A stretch of DNA of 64,000 bases. Origin: Mesorhizobium sp. WSM4311. GTDB lineage: Bacteria; Pseudomonadota; Alphaproteobacteria; Rhizobiales; Rhizobiaceae. The notes under the pieces were generated by a model, which ran no database searches, was not told where the DNA came from, and was given only the letters and a program-made list of their open reading frames with translations. Each line of letters begins with the position of its first letter. Position 1 is the first letter of the stretch. The stretch covers positions 124,001 through 188,000 of the forward strand of contig NZ_NSFV01000009.1 of assembly GCF_002295115.1 (NCBI RefSeq). The letters run 5' to 3'. This document shows, in pieces, positions 25,397 to 34,624 of this stretch. The translations under genes and the position numbers were made by a program.

Positions 25397-25420
25397 CCTA
25401 TCGATTGGTAGATCAATAGG
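25397..25420. promoter_or_regulatory. Palindromic candidate operator between the hypothetical gene and the SorC regulator
   Basis: CCTATCGAT (25397-25405) and ATCAATAGG (25412-25420) form 9-bp arms with one mismatch and a 6-base spacer. It lies in the intergenic gap before the SorC-type gene and downstream of the divergent start, where autoregulatory operators usually are. Confidence 0.45.
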
Positions 25421-25485
25421 CGATACTAGACCAGCATGCAGAATCGGCGACGGCGCGCTCGTCCGTCGCCGCGGGGGAGGGATGA

Positions 25486-26511
25486 TTGGCCAGGCGACGA
25501 CAAACTGAAGAAGGGCGGGCCGAAGAAGGGCGGACAGGAGCGGAGACGACCGAGCAGGTCGCTGGTGAAAGCCGGACGGACCGCCTCAGGATTCGCGCCG
25601 CCTGGATGTATTTCGTCGAGCAGATGACGCAGAACGAAATCGCCGACGTGCTTGGCGTCGGCCGCGTCACCATCGTGCGCATGCTGGCCGAGGCGCGCTC
25701 GCGCAACGAAGTGAAGATCACCATCGAGAGCGAATTGTCGGAGATCGTGCGGCTGGAGCGCGCGCTGGAGCGGACCTTCGGCCTGCAGCAGGCGCTGGTC
25801 GCCCCGCTCACTGCACCCAATGCCGATCCGATCCCCGCAATCAGCGCCAAGACCGGTGCTTTCCTGTCCGACACGATGAAATCCGGCATGCGCGTCGGCG
25901 TCGGCTGGGGCCGGACGCTGTTCTCCAGCCTGCCCTTCATCAGCGCCAAGTCGCTCTCCGATTTCAAGGTCATTTCGCTGCTGGGCGGTGTCGGCGTCGT
26001 GCGACGCTACAACCCGGCCGAGTTCGCCTGGCGCTTCGCCCAGATCTTCCAGGGCGACGGCTATCTGATCCCGACGCCGGCCGTTGTCGACAGCGTCGAG
26101 ACCAAGATCGCGCTGGTCGAGCGCTGCGGCCTGCAGGAGGTCTTTGAGATGGCCAACGTGCTCGATGCGGTTCTGTTGAGCGTCGGCGGCATCGCCTCGG
26201 CCACCACCTTCTCTCGCGGCGGTTTTCTCAGGGAAGCGGACCGCGAGGCCCTGCTCGAGCGTGGCGCTGTCGGCGACCTTCTGTTCCATTTCTTCGACCG
26301 CAACGGCGATCTGGTCGACCATCCCGTCAACAGCCATGTGATGTCGGTGGAAGTCGACCGTCTGCGCGCGGCGCCAATCCGCATCCTCACCTCCGGCGGC
26401 GAGGAGAAGACCGAGGCGCTGCTCGGCGCGATGAACCTGATCGCGCCGACGATCCTGATCACCGACGAGGAAAGCGCCAAGCGCATGCTCGAGGCGGTCA
26501 GCGCAAGCTGA
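25486..26511 (+). CDS. SorC/DeoR-family sugar-binding transcriptional regulator
   Basis: The gene encodes 341 residues. A helix-turn-helix at about residues 45-70 (MTQNEIADVLGVGRVTIVRMLAEARSR, in two segments) is followed by a sugar-isomerase-like effector domain with VGVGWGRTLFSSL, VISLLGGVG and ILTSGGEEKTEALLGAMN near the C-terminus. The effector is usually a phosphorylated sugar. The start is TTG 25486, preceded by GGGAGGG at about 6-base spacing. Likely targets are the PTS genes and/or the divergent sugar cluster downstream. Its 3' end overlaps the convergent HAD-IIA gene by 14 bases. Confidence 0.87.
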   Translation: MARRRQTEEGRAEEGRTGAETTEQVAGESRTDRLRIRAAWMYFVEQMTQNEIADVLGVGRVTIVRMLAEARSRNEVKITIESELSEIVRLERALERTFGLQQALVAPLTAPNADPIPAISAKTGAFLSDTMKSGMRVGVGWGRTLFSSLPFISAKSLSDFKVISLLGGVGVVRRYNPAEFAWRFAQIFQGDGYLIPTPAVVDSVETKIALVERCGLQEVFEMANVLDAVLLSVGGIASATTFSRGGFLREADREALLERGAVGDLLFHFFDRNGDLVDHPVNSHVMSVEVDRLRAAPIRILTSGGEEKTEALLGAMNLIAPTILITDEESAKRMLEAVSAS

Positions 26512-27349
26512 AGGATGCCGTGATGTAGTCGGGCCAGGCCTGTTGCTCGTCGAAAACGGCGGCAAGGTCCGGCGTGTCCGCCAAAATGCCGCCGAGCACC
26601 AGCGCCGTGGCGACGCCGGCGCCGTTGCCGCCAGCTATGTCGTGCTCGACGCTGTCGCCGATGCAGACGACGCTGCCGCGGTCAGGTTCGCCGGCCAGCG
26701 CCAGGGCCGCGTCGAAGATCGCCGGATAGGGCTTGCCGATGCGGGTGACGCTGCCGCCCAGGCTTTCGTAGAGGTCGGCGATCTCGCCGGCGCCGAAGCG
26801 CGGTCCGACCGCCGCCAGCATGATCCTGTCGGGGTTGGTGCAGAAGCACGGCACCTGTCGCGCCGCCGCCGGGGCGAGCAGCCGGCGATAATGGTCGAGG
26901 TCGTGGCGGTCGCCCTCGCTGGCCGAAATCAGTACCAGTTCGGCGTCCTCGCCGGCCTCGGTCAGCACAAAGGGCAGGCCCTCGACCGCCGTGCGGTCGT
27001 TGTCGCGGCTGATTAGCAGGCATTTTGTCCCCGGACGCAGCTTTCCCGATGCCGCCATCTCGTTGAAGGATCGCCACGCCACCTCGCCGGAGGAGACAAA
27101 ATGGTCCCAACTGCCGGCGGCGAAGCCGAGTTTCAGCAAGCGGTCCTCATTGGGCCTGGCGCGTTTGCCGGAATTGGAGATCAGCACCACCGTCTTGCCG
27201 CCGCGCTTCAGCGCCGACAATGCCTCTACCGCGCCTGGATAAGGAGCCTGGCCGTCATGCAGCACGCCGAACTGGTCGAGCAGGAACACCTGATAGCGCT
27301 CGGCCAGCGGCCCGATACCGTCGAAGCGTTCGATTGCTTTCGCGCTCAT
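26498..27349 (-). CDS. HAD-IIA family phosphatase (TIGR01459-like)
   Basis: The gene encodes 283 residues. Motif I is FLLDQFGVLHDG, with Gln and Phe between the two usual aspartates (the second Asp is replaced by Gly-Val context seen in this subgroup). Motif II is VLISNSGKRA, and the C-terminal motif IRIGKPYPAIFDAAL is followed by VVCIGDSVEHDIAGGNGAG. The subfamily includes NagD-like phosphatases. The ATG overlaps the kinase stop as ATGA, so aldolase, kinase and phosphatase form one operon. A role in removing phosphate from an overflow sugar phosphate is an inference. Confidence 0.82.
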   Translation of the reverse strand: MSAKAIERFDGIGPLAERYQVFLLDQFGVLHDGQAPYPGAVEALSALKRGGKTVVLISNSGKRARPNEDRLLKLGFAAGSWDHFVSSGEVAWRSFNEMAASGKLRPGTKCLLISRDNDRTAVEGLPFVLTEAGEDAELVLISASEGDRHDLDHYRRLLAPAAARQVPCFCTNPDRIMLAAVGPRFGAGEIADLYESLGGSVTRIGKPYPAIFDAALALAGEPDRGSVVCIGDSVEHDIAGGNGAGVATALVLGGILADTPDLAAVFDEQQAWPDYITASFSLR

Positions 27350-28620
27350 GCCAGTCCTGCCTTGCTTGCAGCCTTTAGCGCCAGCCGCGCCGTGCCGGCG
27401 GCCGCCTCGTCGGACAGTGCGGGCAGGAAATCGACGCCGAGCTTGCGTCGCCGAATCGCGGTCCAGGCCGGATTTGCGGCGCCGCCGCCGACGCTCCTGA
27501 CAGAGGTCAGCGCCGGCGCGCCGAGCTCGGCCAGCCTGCGGTAGCCGAACGCCTCGATCGCCGCCATGCCCTCGAACATCGCCTTGAGATAGTCGGCATC
27601 ATCAGCTGGTCGCGGCGAAAGACGCGGCGGCAAAGTGGGATCGGCGATCGGAAATCGTTCACCCGTCGTACTAAGCGGATAGTAGTCGAGACCGGTTTGC
27701 GTCGTAGGATCGATTGCCGCGCTGAGTTCGATGATCCGCGCCAGCGGAAAATGCTGGGCCAGCACCTTGCCGCCGGAATTCGACGCGCCGCCGGCCAGCC
27801 AGGTGTCGCCAAGGCGATGGCTGTAGATGCCGAAGCGCGGTGCCGAGATCGGCCGGCCGGACAGGATCTTGATGGTGAGCGAGGATCCCAGCGCCGTGAC
27901 GCCGTCGCCGGCCGTCGTGGCGCCCGTCGCCAGGAACGAGGCACAGCCATCCGTCGTGCCGGCGACCACGACCACATCGCGCGGCAGGCCGAACAGTTCC
28001 GCCGCGGCCACGGTGAACGTGCCGGTGACATCGCCCGGCTCGACCACATGAGGCAGCAAGTCCATGCGCATGCCGGTGGCCGCGATCCAGTCCGGCCAGC
28101 GGCGCGCCTCGACATCAAAGCCCGTCTTCAGCGCATTGTTCTCGTCACTGACGTCGTAGCGGCCGGAGAAGTTTGCGGCGATCCAGTCGGCCTGGTGCAG
28201 CACGGCTGCGATGCCGGGCAGATGCTGAAACCGTAACGCCTTGGCCAGGCCTGAAGTCGCGCCGTGCGCGGCGCTCGCCTCAGGCGCCTCGCGGGCGATG
28301 GCTGCCAGGATGCCGGCGTCGTCGACCTTGTCGTTGTACATCAGCGGCTCGGCCAGCGGTTGCCCGGCGGCGTCGACGGGCAGCAGCGTGCCCGACGTGC
28401 CGTCGACGGCGATGGCGCGGACAGCAGTACGGTCGATGCCCGAAAGCAGGTCTGTCAGAGCCGCCCGGACCGCTTGCCACCATGCCGCGGGGGAGCGGGG
28501 ATTTTGGCCGAATTTGTCGAGCCGGACCGCCGACTGGCCGGCAATGGAAAAATCCGGACGCATGGCGACGGCGCGCGCGCCCGATGTGCCGATGTCGATG
28601 CCGATGACAAGAGGCATCAT
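27346..28620 (-). CDS. FGGY-family carbohydrate kinase (possibly D-ribulokinase-like)
   Basis: The gene encodes 424 residues. The N-terminal phosphate loop GIDIGTSGARAVAM is of the type seen in plant and cyanobacterial D-ribulokinases. The protein continues with AVDGTSGTLLPVD, a central VVVAGTTDGCASFLATGA and the C-terminal SVGGGAANPAWTAIRRRKLG. It phosphorylates a sugar or polyol using ATP. It lies between the class II aldolase and the phosphatase genes in one operon. Substrate is uncertain; a ketopentose or ketotetrose would suit the neighbouring aldolase. Confidence 0.82.
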   Translation of the reverse strand: MMPLVIGIDIGTSGARAVAMRPDFSIAGQSAVRLDKFGQNPRSPAAWWQAVRAALTDLLSGIDRTAVRAIAVDGTSGTLLPVDAAGQPLAEPLMYNDKVDDAGILAAIAREAPEASAAHGATSGLAKALRFQHLPGIAAVLHQADWIAANFSGRYDVSDENNALKTGFDVEARRWPDWIAATGMRMDLLPHVVEPGDVTGTFTVAAAELFGLPRDVVVVAGTTDGCASFLATGATTAGDGVTALGSSLTIKILSGRPISAPRFGIYSHRLGDTWLAGGASNSGGKVLAQHFPLARIIELSAAIDPTTQTGLDYYPLSTTGERFPIADPTLPPRLSPRPADDADYLKAMFEGMAAIEAFGYRRLAELGAPALTSVRSVGGGAANPAWTAIRRRKLGVDFLPALSDEAAAGTARLALKAASKAGLA

Positions 28621-28635
28621 GTCTTCAGTCCTTTG

Positions 28636-29679
28636 CTAGCCGCCTGTGGCATTGAGCTTCTGGCGATACTGCTCGGCGTCCCAATTGACCAGTTCGTCGT
28701 TCTCGGCAGCGGTGAGATAATTCAACCGCGCCGCGACGTCGACGCGAGCCGTCACGTCGGCGAGGCAGCGCTGCATGGCGTCGGCGCCAGCACTGGCGTC
28801 GCCGCGCATCAGCACGCCGGCGCCGGGAAACAGGATCGCCACAGGGGCCGTGCCGAGGCGCGCGGCGACGCTAGCCGCGTTCTCGCCTGGCTTGGCCACC
28901 ACCGAACCTTGGCCGAGGAAGATGACATGGTCGGGATAGAGGCTGCCGGCCTCCGCCATGCGGCGGCTTTGCGCATCGAGCGCAACTGCGTGGGCTTCCA
29001 GATCCACCGGCAGCCGGTAGGCGCTGTCGGCGGCAAGCGCTGTCAGGGCCGCGATGTCGGGCGCGGCGGTCGCGCGCGCCGGCCGTGCCAACAGCGAGCG
29101 GACGCGATGGAGCAGCCGCTCCGCCTCGGCCACGGTTTGCGCGGCGACGACCAGCCCATGATTGCCAAGGATCAGCACATCGACACCAGGCCGCAGTTTC
29201 TCGGCAATGCCGCGGGCGAGCGGCAGACCCGGCCGGCAATAGGGCACATAGGCACATTCGACGCCGCCGAGCCGCCTGGCGACCTCGGCCTCGCCGTCGG
29301 CCTGCACGGCAAGCGAAATCGTGTCGACGCAGTGGACATGCAGAACCACACGTTGCGGCATCAAGGCATGCACCGTGGTTTCGATCGAGGGGCGCAGGCC
29401 GCGCGGATTGAGTTCGTCGATGGCGAAGGCCTGCGGCTTGTCGGCGGCGGGATCGCGCTCTTCGACCGCCTTGAGCAGCGGCGCCATCGCCACCGGAACC
29501 ATGATGTCGTCGCTGAGTGCATCCTTCAGCCAGGTGCCGGAGGCCTTGATCCACAGCGTGTCGCCGGCCTTGAGCGACGTGTTGCCGCCCGCCGCCTGGG
29601 TCATATGCGGGTTGAGCCCGATACGGGCTGAAAGCGTCCGCAAGGCCGCCAGTTCCTGCGCGTCAGCTTGGGTTGCCAT
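28636..29679 (-). CDS. Class II aldolase/adducin family protein
   Basis: The gene encodes 347 residues, longer than fuculose-phosphate aldolases (about 215) and more like the aldolase half of RhaD-type bifunctional enzymes. It has the substrate loop GGNTSLK, the metal-binding HVHC in VVLHVHCVDT, and GNHGLVV carrying another ligand. It probably cleaves a ketose 1-phosphate to dihydroxyacetone phosphate plus an aldehyde. It is the first gene of the minus-strand operon, divergent from the DeoR regulator, with AAGGAAAGG upstream of ATG 29679. Some family members act as dehydratases or epimerases instead. Confidence 0.83.
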   Translation of the reverse strand: MATQADAQELAALRTLSARIGLNPHMTQAAGGNTSLKAGDTLWIKASGTWLKDALSDDIMVPVAMAPLLKAVEERDPAADKPQAFAIDELNPRGLRPSIETTVHALMPQRVVLHVHCVDTISLAVQADGEAEVARRLGGVECAYVPYCRPGLPLARGIAEKLRPGVDVLILGNHGLVVAAQTVAEAERLLHRVRSLLARPARATAAPDIAALTALAADSAYRLPVDLEAHAVALDAQSRRMAEAGSLYPDHVIFLGQGSVVAKPGENAASVAARLGTAPVAILFPGAGVLMRGDASAGADAMQRCLADVTARVDVAARLNYLTAAENDELVNWDAEQYRQKLNATGG

Positions 29680-29855
29680 GGCGCCTTTCCTTCAACGCTT
29701 GCCCGGGATCCGCCGCCGGGTGTTGGCGCTGATATCGCAGATGCGAGCGACTTACGTCAACAGTGATCTACTATCATCAAAACCAGCTTGCAATCTGACT
29801 AATGTTGAGTAAGTTGCACCAATTGCCGTGGAAAATGGCATTGGGAGGAAAAGAG

Positions 29856-30638
29856 TTGAGCGACTCCGGCCGCCAGCGTCAGATCGTCGAACTGCTGCGG
29901 GACCGCCCGTTCGCCTCGGTGCGCGAGCTGCAGGAGCGGCTTGGCGTTTCGGCGGCGACGGTCAGGCGCGACATCGACCGGATCGACGAGGCCGGCGAGG
30001 CGCGCAAGGTCTATGGCGGGATTTCCGCGCTCGACGGCGCATCGCATGCGGGTGTTGCCTATGCCCGGCCCTATGACGAGAACCGTGACCTCGCAGTCGA
30101 GGCCAAGCGGCAGATCGCGGCCATCGCGGCGACCATGGTGCGCGACGGCGACGCGGTCATCGTCCATGGCGGCTCGACCTGCTTCCATCTCGGCGTCAAG
30201 CTCGCCGAGCGCAACATCCGCCTCTACACCAATTCGATGCCGCTCGCGGCCTATCTGAGCGACCATGGCCATTGCAGCCTGACCGTTGCCGGCGGCGAGC
30301 TGCATCGCGAACCCGGCATCATCCATTCGTCGGTCCAGGCGACGCCCTTCTACGCGTCGAAATTCTTTCTCGGCGCGCAAGGCCTCAACCAGGAAGGCGT
30401 GCTGGAATCGCATCCGCTGCTGGTGCGCTCCATTGTCGATCTCAGCCTGTGCGCCGACCAGATCGTGGTGCTGGCCGACAGCCGAAAACTGTCGATCCAC
30501 GCGCGCAATGTCGCTCTGCCGCTGTCGCGCATCGGCACGCTGATCACCGATGACGGTCTTTCGGATGCCGATGCGCGCATGCTGGAGGATGCCGGCGTCA
30601 TGGTGCGGATCGCGTCCACCACGGGAGCCGTCCCGTGA
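29856..30638 (+). CDS. DeoR/GlpR-family transcriptional regulator
   Basis: The gene encodes 260 residues. An N-terminal winged helix (RQRQIVELL, then VRELQERLGVSAATVRRDIDRI) precedes the DeoR sensor domain (VIVHGGSTCFHLGVKL, LADSRKLSIHARNVALPL). TTG 29856 is preferred as start because GGGAGG lies 7 bases upstream and the length then matches the family; an ATG at 29835 and a further upstream codon are possible. It is placed between the divergent aldolase operon and the kinase-transporter operon and most likely represses both. It overlaps the kinase gene by 4 bases. Confidence 0.87.
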   Translation: MSDSGRQRQIVELLRDRPFASVRELQERLGVSAATVRRDIDRIDEAGEARKVYGGISALDGASHAGVAYARPYDENRDLAVEAKRQIAAIAATMVRDGDAVIVHGGSTCFHLGVKLAERNIRLYTNSMPLAAYLSDHGHCSLTVAGGELHREPGIIHSSVQATPFYASKFFLGAQGLNQEGVLESHPLLVRSIVDLSLCADQIVVLADSRKLSIHARNVALPLSRIGTLITDDGLSDADARMLEDAGVMVRIASTTGAVP

Positions 30639-32014
30639 AAGTGGCGGTGCTCGATTTTGGCAAGACCAATTCGAAGCTGTTCGTCTTCGGCCAGGATGGA
30701 CGCATCCTCGACGAGCGCCGGACCCAGCCGAAATGGATGCGCCAGGACGGCTTCAGCGTGCTCGACGAGGCCGCCCTCCATGACTGGGCGCTCGCTGCCG
30801 TCACGGACGCGGTCGAAAACCATGGCGTGGAAGGGGTGATGGTGTCGGGCCATGGCTGCACCTTCGCCCTCGTGGACGACGCGGCGCTGACGCATCCGAT
30901 CCTCGACTACGAACAGGAGCCGCCGGCCGAAATCGCTGCCCGGATCGATCGCCGCATTCCGGATTTTGCCGAGACGTTCTCGCCCCGCCTGCCGCTCGGC
31001 TTCAACTATGGCCGTCACATGCTGTGGCTGCAGGACGTCGATGCCGATGCGTTCGCGGCGGCGAAATCGATCCTCGGCTACCCCCAGTTCTGGAGCTGGC
31101 GCCTCGGTGGCAGGCCGGTCTCGGAGGTATCCTATCTCGGTTGTCATTCGCATTTGTGGGCGCCGCGCAAACGGGACTTTTCCTCATTGGTCGATGCCGA
31201 GGGCTGGCGCCGCCAGATGCCGGCCTTCGCGCGCGCCGGCGCGGTCATCGGCGAGCGGCGTCTTGGCCGAGCGGCACGGCCAATCGCCATCCACAATGGC
31301 GTCCACGACTCGAATGCGGCGCTCCATGCCTATCGCCGCCAGGAGCTTGGCCCGCTGACCGTGGTGTCGACCGGCACCTGGGTCGTCGTGCTCAATCCCG
31401 ACTGCCCGCTGGACGTTCTCGACCGTGACCGCGACATGCTGGTCAATGTCGATGTCGACGGCGGCCCGGTGCCGACCATCCGCTTCATGGGCGGGCGCGA
31501 ATTCGCCGCCATCAGCGGCGACTGGCAAGGCGCGATCCCGCATGGCTCGATCCAGCAAGCGATCGATGCCGGCATCATGGCGCTGCCGAGCTTCGCGCCG
31601 GGCGGGCCGATGCCGGACCATCCCGGCCGCCTGGTCGGGCGCACGCCCGATGCCGCAGAACGCGCCGCGGCGGCGCTGCTCTATGTGGCGCTGATGGTCG
31701 ATCTCTGCCTTGACCTCATCCATTCTCAAGGCACCGTCATCGTCGATGGCGGGCTGAACGCTGGCGGCCTGCTTGCCGGAGTGTTGGCTGAGCTGCGTCC
31801 CGGCCAGGCCTTCCTGCAGGGCGCCACGCTGGAGGGCAGCGCCACGGGCGCGGCAGCACTTGCCTTCGAGGGCGTCGGACGCGACTTCGCCGCCGAGGCG
31901 CCGGAGCCGGTGCATGCGGCACGCTTCGCCGGCCTTGCCGGCTATCGCGACGCCTGGCGCGATCGCGTTGGCGGGCGGGGCGACGCCATCAAGGCGGCGG
32001 GTGGTGCACGATGA
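30635..32014 (+). CDS. FGGY-family sugar kinase (fuculokinase/rhamnulokinase-like)
   Basis: The gene encodes 459 residues. It has the phosphate loop VLDFGKTNSKLFVF at the N-terminus, VMVSGHGCTFALVDD, a central VSTGTWVVVLNP with the adenosine-binding Gly-rich turn, and VIVDGGLNAGGLLAGVL near the C-terminus. GTG 30635 overlaps the regulator stop (GTGA), and the gene ends in ATGA overlap with the ABC ATPase. It is the second FGGY kinase of the locus. In rhizobial rhamnose systems a kinase is tied to transport, and the arrangement here is similar. Substrate unknown. Confidence 0.85.
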   Translation: MKVAVLDFGKTNSKLFVFGQDGRILDERRTQPKWMRQDGFSVLDEAALHDWALAAVTDAVENHGVEGVMVSGHGCTFALVDDAALTHPILDYEQEPPAEIAARIDRRIPDFAETFSPRLPLGFNYGRHMLWLQDVDADAFAAAKSILGYPQFWSWRLGGRPVSEVSYLGCHSHLWAPRKRDFSSLVDAEGWRRQMPAFARAGAVIGERRLGRAARPIAIHNGVHDSNAALHAYRRQELGPLTVVSTGTWVVVLNPDCPLDVLDRDRDMLVNVDVDGGPVPTIRFMGGREFAAISGDWQGAIPHGSIQQAIDAGIMALPSFAPGGPMPDHPGRLVGRTPDAAERAAAALLYVALMVDLCLDLIHSQGTVIVDGGLNAGGLLAGVLAELRPGQAFLQGATLEGSATGAAALAFEGVGRDFAAEAPEPVHAARFAGLAGYRDAWRDRVGGRGDAIKAAGGAR

Positions 32015-33555
32015 GCGCGGCGGCACAAAAGCGGGCAAGCGGCCATCCGGTGCTGGAGATGCGGCACATCTCCAAGACCTTCGGCGCGATCCGCGCCTTG
32101 CAGGATGTTTCGCTCACCGTCCAAGCCGGCGAGCTGCATGCTCTGATGGGTGAGAACGGCGCCGGCAAGTCGACGCTGATGAAGGTGCTGTCGGGCGCCT
32201 ATCGGCCGGATGCCGGCGGCGAGATCCTGATCGATGGTGTGCCCGCCGCGACCGGCGATCCGATCAAGGCTCGCGCCGCTGGCATCGCGGTGATCTATCA
32301 GGAGCTGTCTCTGGCGCCCAATCTGACGGTGGCGCAGAACATCTTCCTCGGCAACGAGCCGCGGCGCTTCGGCATTGTCGACCGCGATCAGTGCAACCGG
32401 CGGGCGAACGAAATCATCGCGCGGCTCGGCGTCTCCTTCTCGGCGCGTGCGCTGGTCTCCAGCCTGTCGCTCGGCGAGCGCCAGCTGGTCGAGATCGCCC
32501 GCGCGCTGTCGACCAATGCGCGCATCATCGTCATGGACGAGCCGACGACGTCGCTGACGTCGCGCGAGACCGACAGCCTGTTCGAGGTGATCGCGACGCT
32601 GAAGGCGCATGGCATCGCCATCATCTACATCAGCCATCGCATGGAAGAGGTCTACCAGCTCGCCGACCGTGTCAGCGTGCTGCGCGACAGCGGCTATGTC
32701 GGCACACTGGAGCGCGCCGACCTCAACGCCTCGCGGCTGGTGTCGATGATGGTCGGCCGCGATCTCTCCGCCTTTTACAAGAAGGATCATCGTCCGCCGG
32801 ACGCGAAGCGCGCCATCGCACTCTCGGTGCGCGGCATGTCCGACGGACGTCTGCTGAAGAACTGCTCGTTCGACCTGCACAAGGGCGAGGTGCTGGCTCT
32901 GGCAGGTCTTGTCGGCTCCGGCCGCACCGAGCTCGCCCGGCTGATCTTCGGCGCCGACAGGCGCAGCGCCGGCACGCTGGAACTCGACGGCAAACCGATC
33001 TCAATCGGCTCGCCGCGCGAAGCGCTCGACGCCGGCATCGCCTACCTAACCGAGGACCGCAAGGAACTCGGCTTGTTCCTCGACATGTCGATTTCCGACA
33101 ACATCAGCATGGGCGTGCTGGCCAGGGACGCGCGGACCGGCGGATTGCGCGACTTCGGCGCCGCCGACAGGCGCGCGGCTAAAGCCATCGCGGACCTGTC
33201 GATCCGCACCCGCTCGGCGCAGGCCAATGCCGGCTCGCTGTCGGGCGGCAACCAGCAGAAAGTGCTGCTCGCCCGCCTGCTGGAGACCGAGCCGAAGGTC
33301 GTCATCCTTGACGAGCCGACGCGCGGCGTCGATGTCGGCGCCAAGTCGGAAATCTACCGGCTGATCGACAACCTCGCCAACCGGGGCATCGCCATCCTGA
33401 TGATCTCCAGCGAATTGCCCGAGGTGATCGGCGTCGCCGACCGCGTGCTGGTGATGCGCGACGGCTCCATAGCAGGCGAGGTGACGGCATCCGGAGGCGA
33501 GCCGCTGCGCCAGGAGGCGATCATGGAACTTGCGACGGGAGCGGCCCAGGAATGA
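32011..33555 (+). CDS. Sugar ABC transporter ATP-binding protein, CUT2 type (RbsA/XylG-like)
   Basis: The gene encodes 514 residues with two nucleotide-binding domains. The first has Walker A GENGAGKST and signature LSLGERQLVEIARAL. The second has the degenerate Walker A LVGSGRTEL and signature LSGGNQQKVLLARLL with ILDEPTRGVDVG. This duplicated arrangement is the hallmark of CUT2 monosaccharide importers. It sits in a chain of ATGA overlaps with the kinase before it and the permease after it, showing a tightly coupled operon. Confidence 0.92.
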   Translation: MSAAAQKRASGHPVLEMRHISKTFGAIRALQDVSLTVQAGELHALMGENGAGKSTLMKVLSGAYRPDAGGEILIDGVPAATGDPIKARAAGIAVIYQELSLAPNLTVAQNIFLGNEPRRFGIVDRDQCNRRANEIIARLGVSFSARALVSSLSLGERQLVEIARALSTNARIIVMDEPTTSLTSRETDSLFEVIATLKAHGIAIIYISHRMEEVYQLADRVSVLRDSGYVGTLERADLNASRLVSMMVGRDLSAFYKKDHRPPDAKRAIALSVRGMSDGRLLKNCSFDLHKGEVLALAGLVGSGRTELARLIFGADRRSAGTLELDGKPISIGSPREALDAGIAYLTEDRKELGLFLDMSISDNISMGVLARDARTGGLRDFGAADRRAAKAIADLSIRTRSAQANAGSLSGGNQQKVLLARLLETEPKVVILDEPTRGVDVGAKSEIYRLIDNLANRGIAILMISSELPEVIGVADRVLVMRDGSIAGEVTASGGEPLRQEAIMELATGAAQE

Positions 33556-34544
33556 CCGACAGAACGACGACGAGCGTGGATCAGGCGGCGGTCAGGAGCC
33601 GGCGGCTGCGCACAACCTTCGCGGCGCTCGGCATGCTGCCGGTGCTGGTGCTGCTGGCGGCCGGCTTCCAGTTCATCAATCCCCGCTTCCTCACCGAGAC
33701 CAATCTGCTCATCGTCACGCAGCAATCGTCGATCAACATCGTGCTTGCCGCCGGCATGACCTTCGTCATCCTGACCGGCGGCATCGACCTGTCGGTCGGC
33801 TCCATCCTCGCCGCGTCGGCGATGGTGGCGGTGCTGGTGTCGTTGGTGCCTGACTGGGGTCTGCTCGGCGTGCCGGCGGCCATCCTCGTCGGCCTCGGCT
33901 TCGGGCTCGTGAACGGGCTGCTCGTCGCCTATATCAGGCTGCCGCCGTTCATCGTCACGCTGGGTTCGCTGACGGCCGTGCGCGGCATCGCCCGCCTGCT
34001 CGGGCAGGACACGACGGTGTTCAACTCGGACCTGCCTTTCGACTTCATCGGCAATGGCTCGCTGTTCGGCATTCCCTGGCTGGTCGTCATCGCGCTGTCG
34101 GTCGTCGTGCTGTCCTGGCTGGTGCTCAAGCGCACCGTGCTCGGCACCTGGATCTATGCCGTCGGCGGCAATGCCGAGGCGGCGCGGCTGACCGGCATCA
34201 AGGTGCCGCTGGTGCTGCTCTTCGTCTATGGCGTGTCCGGCCTGCTCGCCGGGCTCGGTGGCGCCATGTCGGCGGCAAGGCTTTACGCCGCCAACGGCCT
34301 GCAGCTCGGCCAGTCCTACGAGCTCGACGCCATCGCCGCCGTCATCCTTGGCGGCACCAGCTTCGTCGGCGGCGTCGGCTCGATCTGGGGCACGCTGATC
34401 GGCGGCCTGATCATCGCGGTGCTCTCCAACGGGCTCATCTTGGCCGGTGTCTCGGACATCTGGCAGTACATCATCAAGGGATTGGTCATCATCGTGGCGG
34501 TCGCCCTCGACCGCTACCGGCTCCAGGCAGGGGCGAGAACGTGA
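33552..34544 (+). CDS. Sugar ABC transporter permease, CUT2 type (RbsC-like)
   Basis: The gene encodes 330 residues with about eight to ten membrane segments. It shows the conserved GMTFVILTGGIDLSVGSILA, IRLPPFIVTLGSL, YAVGGNAEAARLTGI and ILGGTSFVGGVGSIWGTLIG motifs of BPD_transp_2 permeases, typical of ribose and xylose importers. It pairs with the ATPase encoded just upstream (4-base overlap). The substrate-binding protein gene follows 80 bases later with its own strong ribosome site. Confidence 0.92.
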   Translation: MTDRTTTSVDQAAVRSRRLRTTFAALGMLPVLVLLAAGFQFINPRFLTETNLLIVTQQSSINIVLAAGMTFVILTGGIDLSVGSILAASAMVAVLVSLVPDWGLLGVPAAILVGLGFGLVNGLLVAYIRLPPFIVTLGSLTAVRGIARLLGQDTTVFNSDLPFDFIGNGSLFGIPWLVVIALSVVVLSWLVLKRTVLGTWIYAVGGNAEAARLTGIKVPLVLLFVYGVSGLLAGLGGAMSAARLYAANGLQLGQSYELDAIAAVILGGTSFVGGVGSIWGTLIGGLIIAVLSNGLILAGVSDIWQYIIKGLVIIVAVALDRYRLQAGART

Positions 34545-34624
34545 GTGACCTGGTCGCCGGCATCAAAGACCGGCTTGTGTAACGCACCGTGAGAGGCTCG
34601 GTGCATCAGGAGGAAGTAAGCGTA

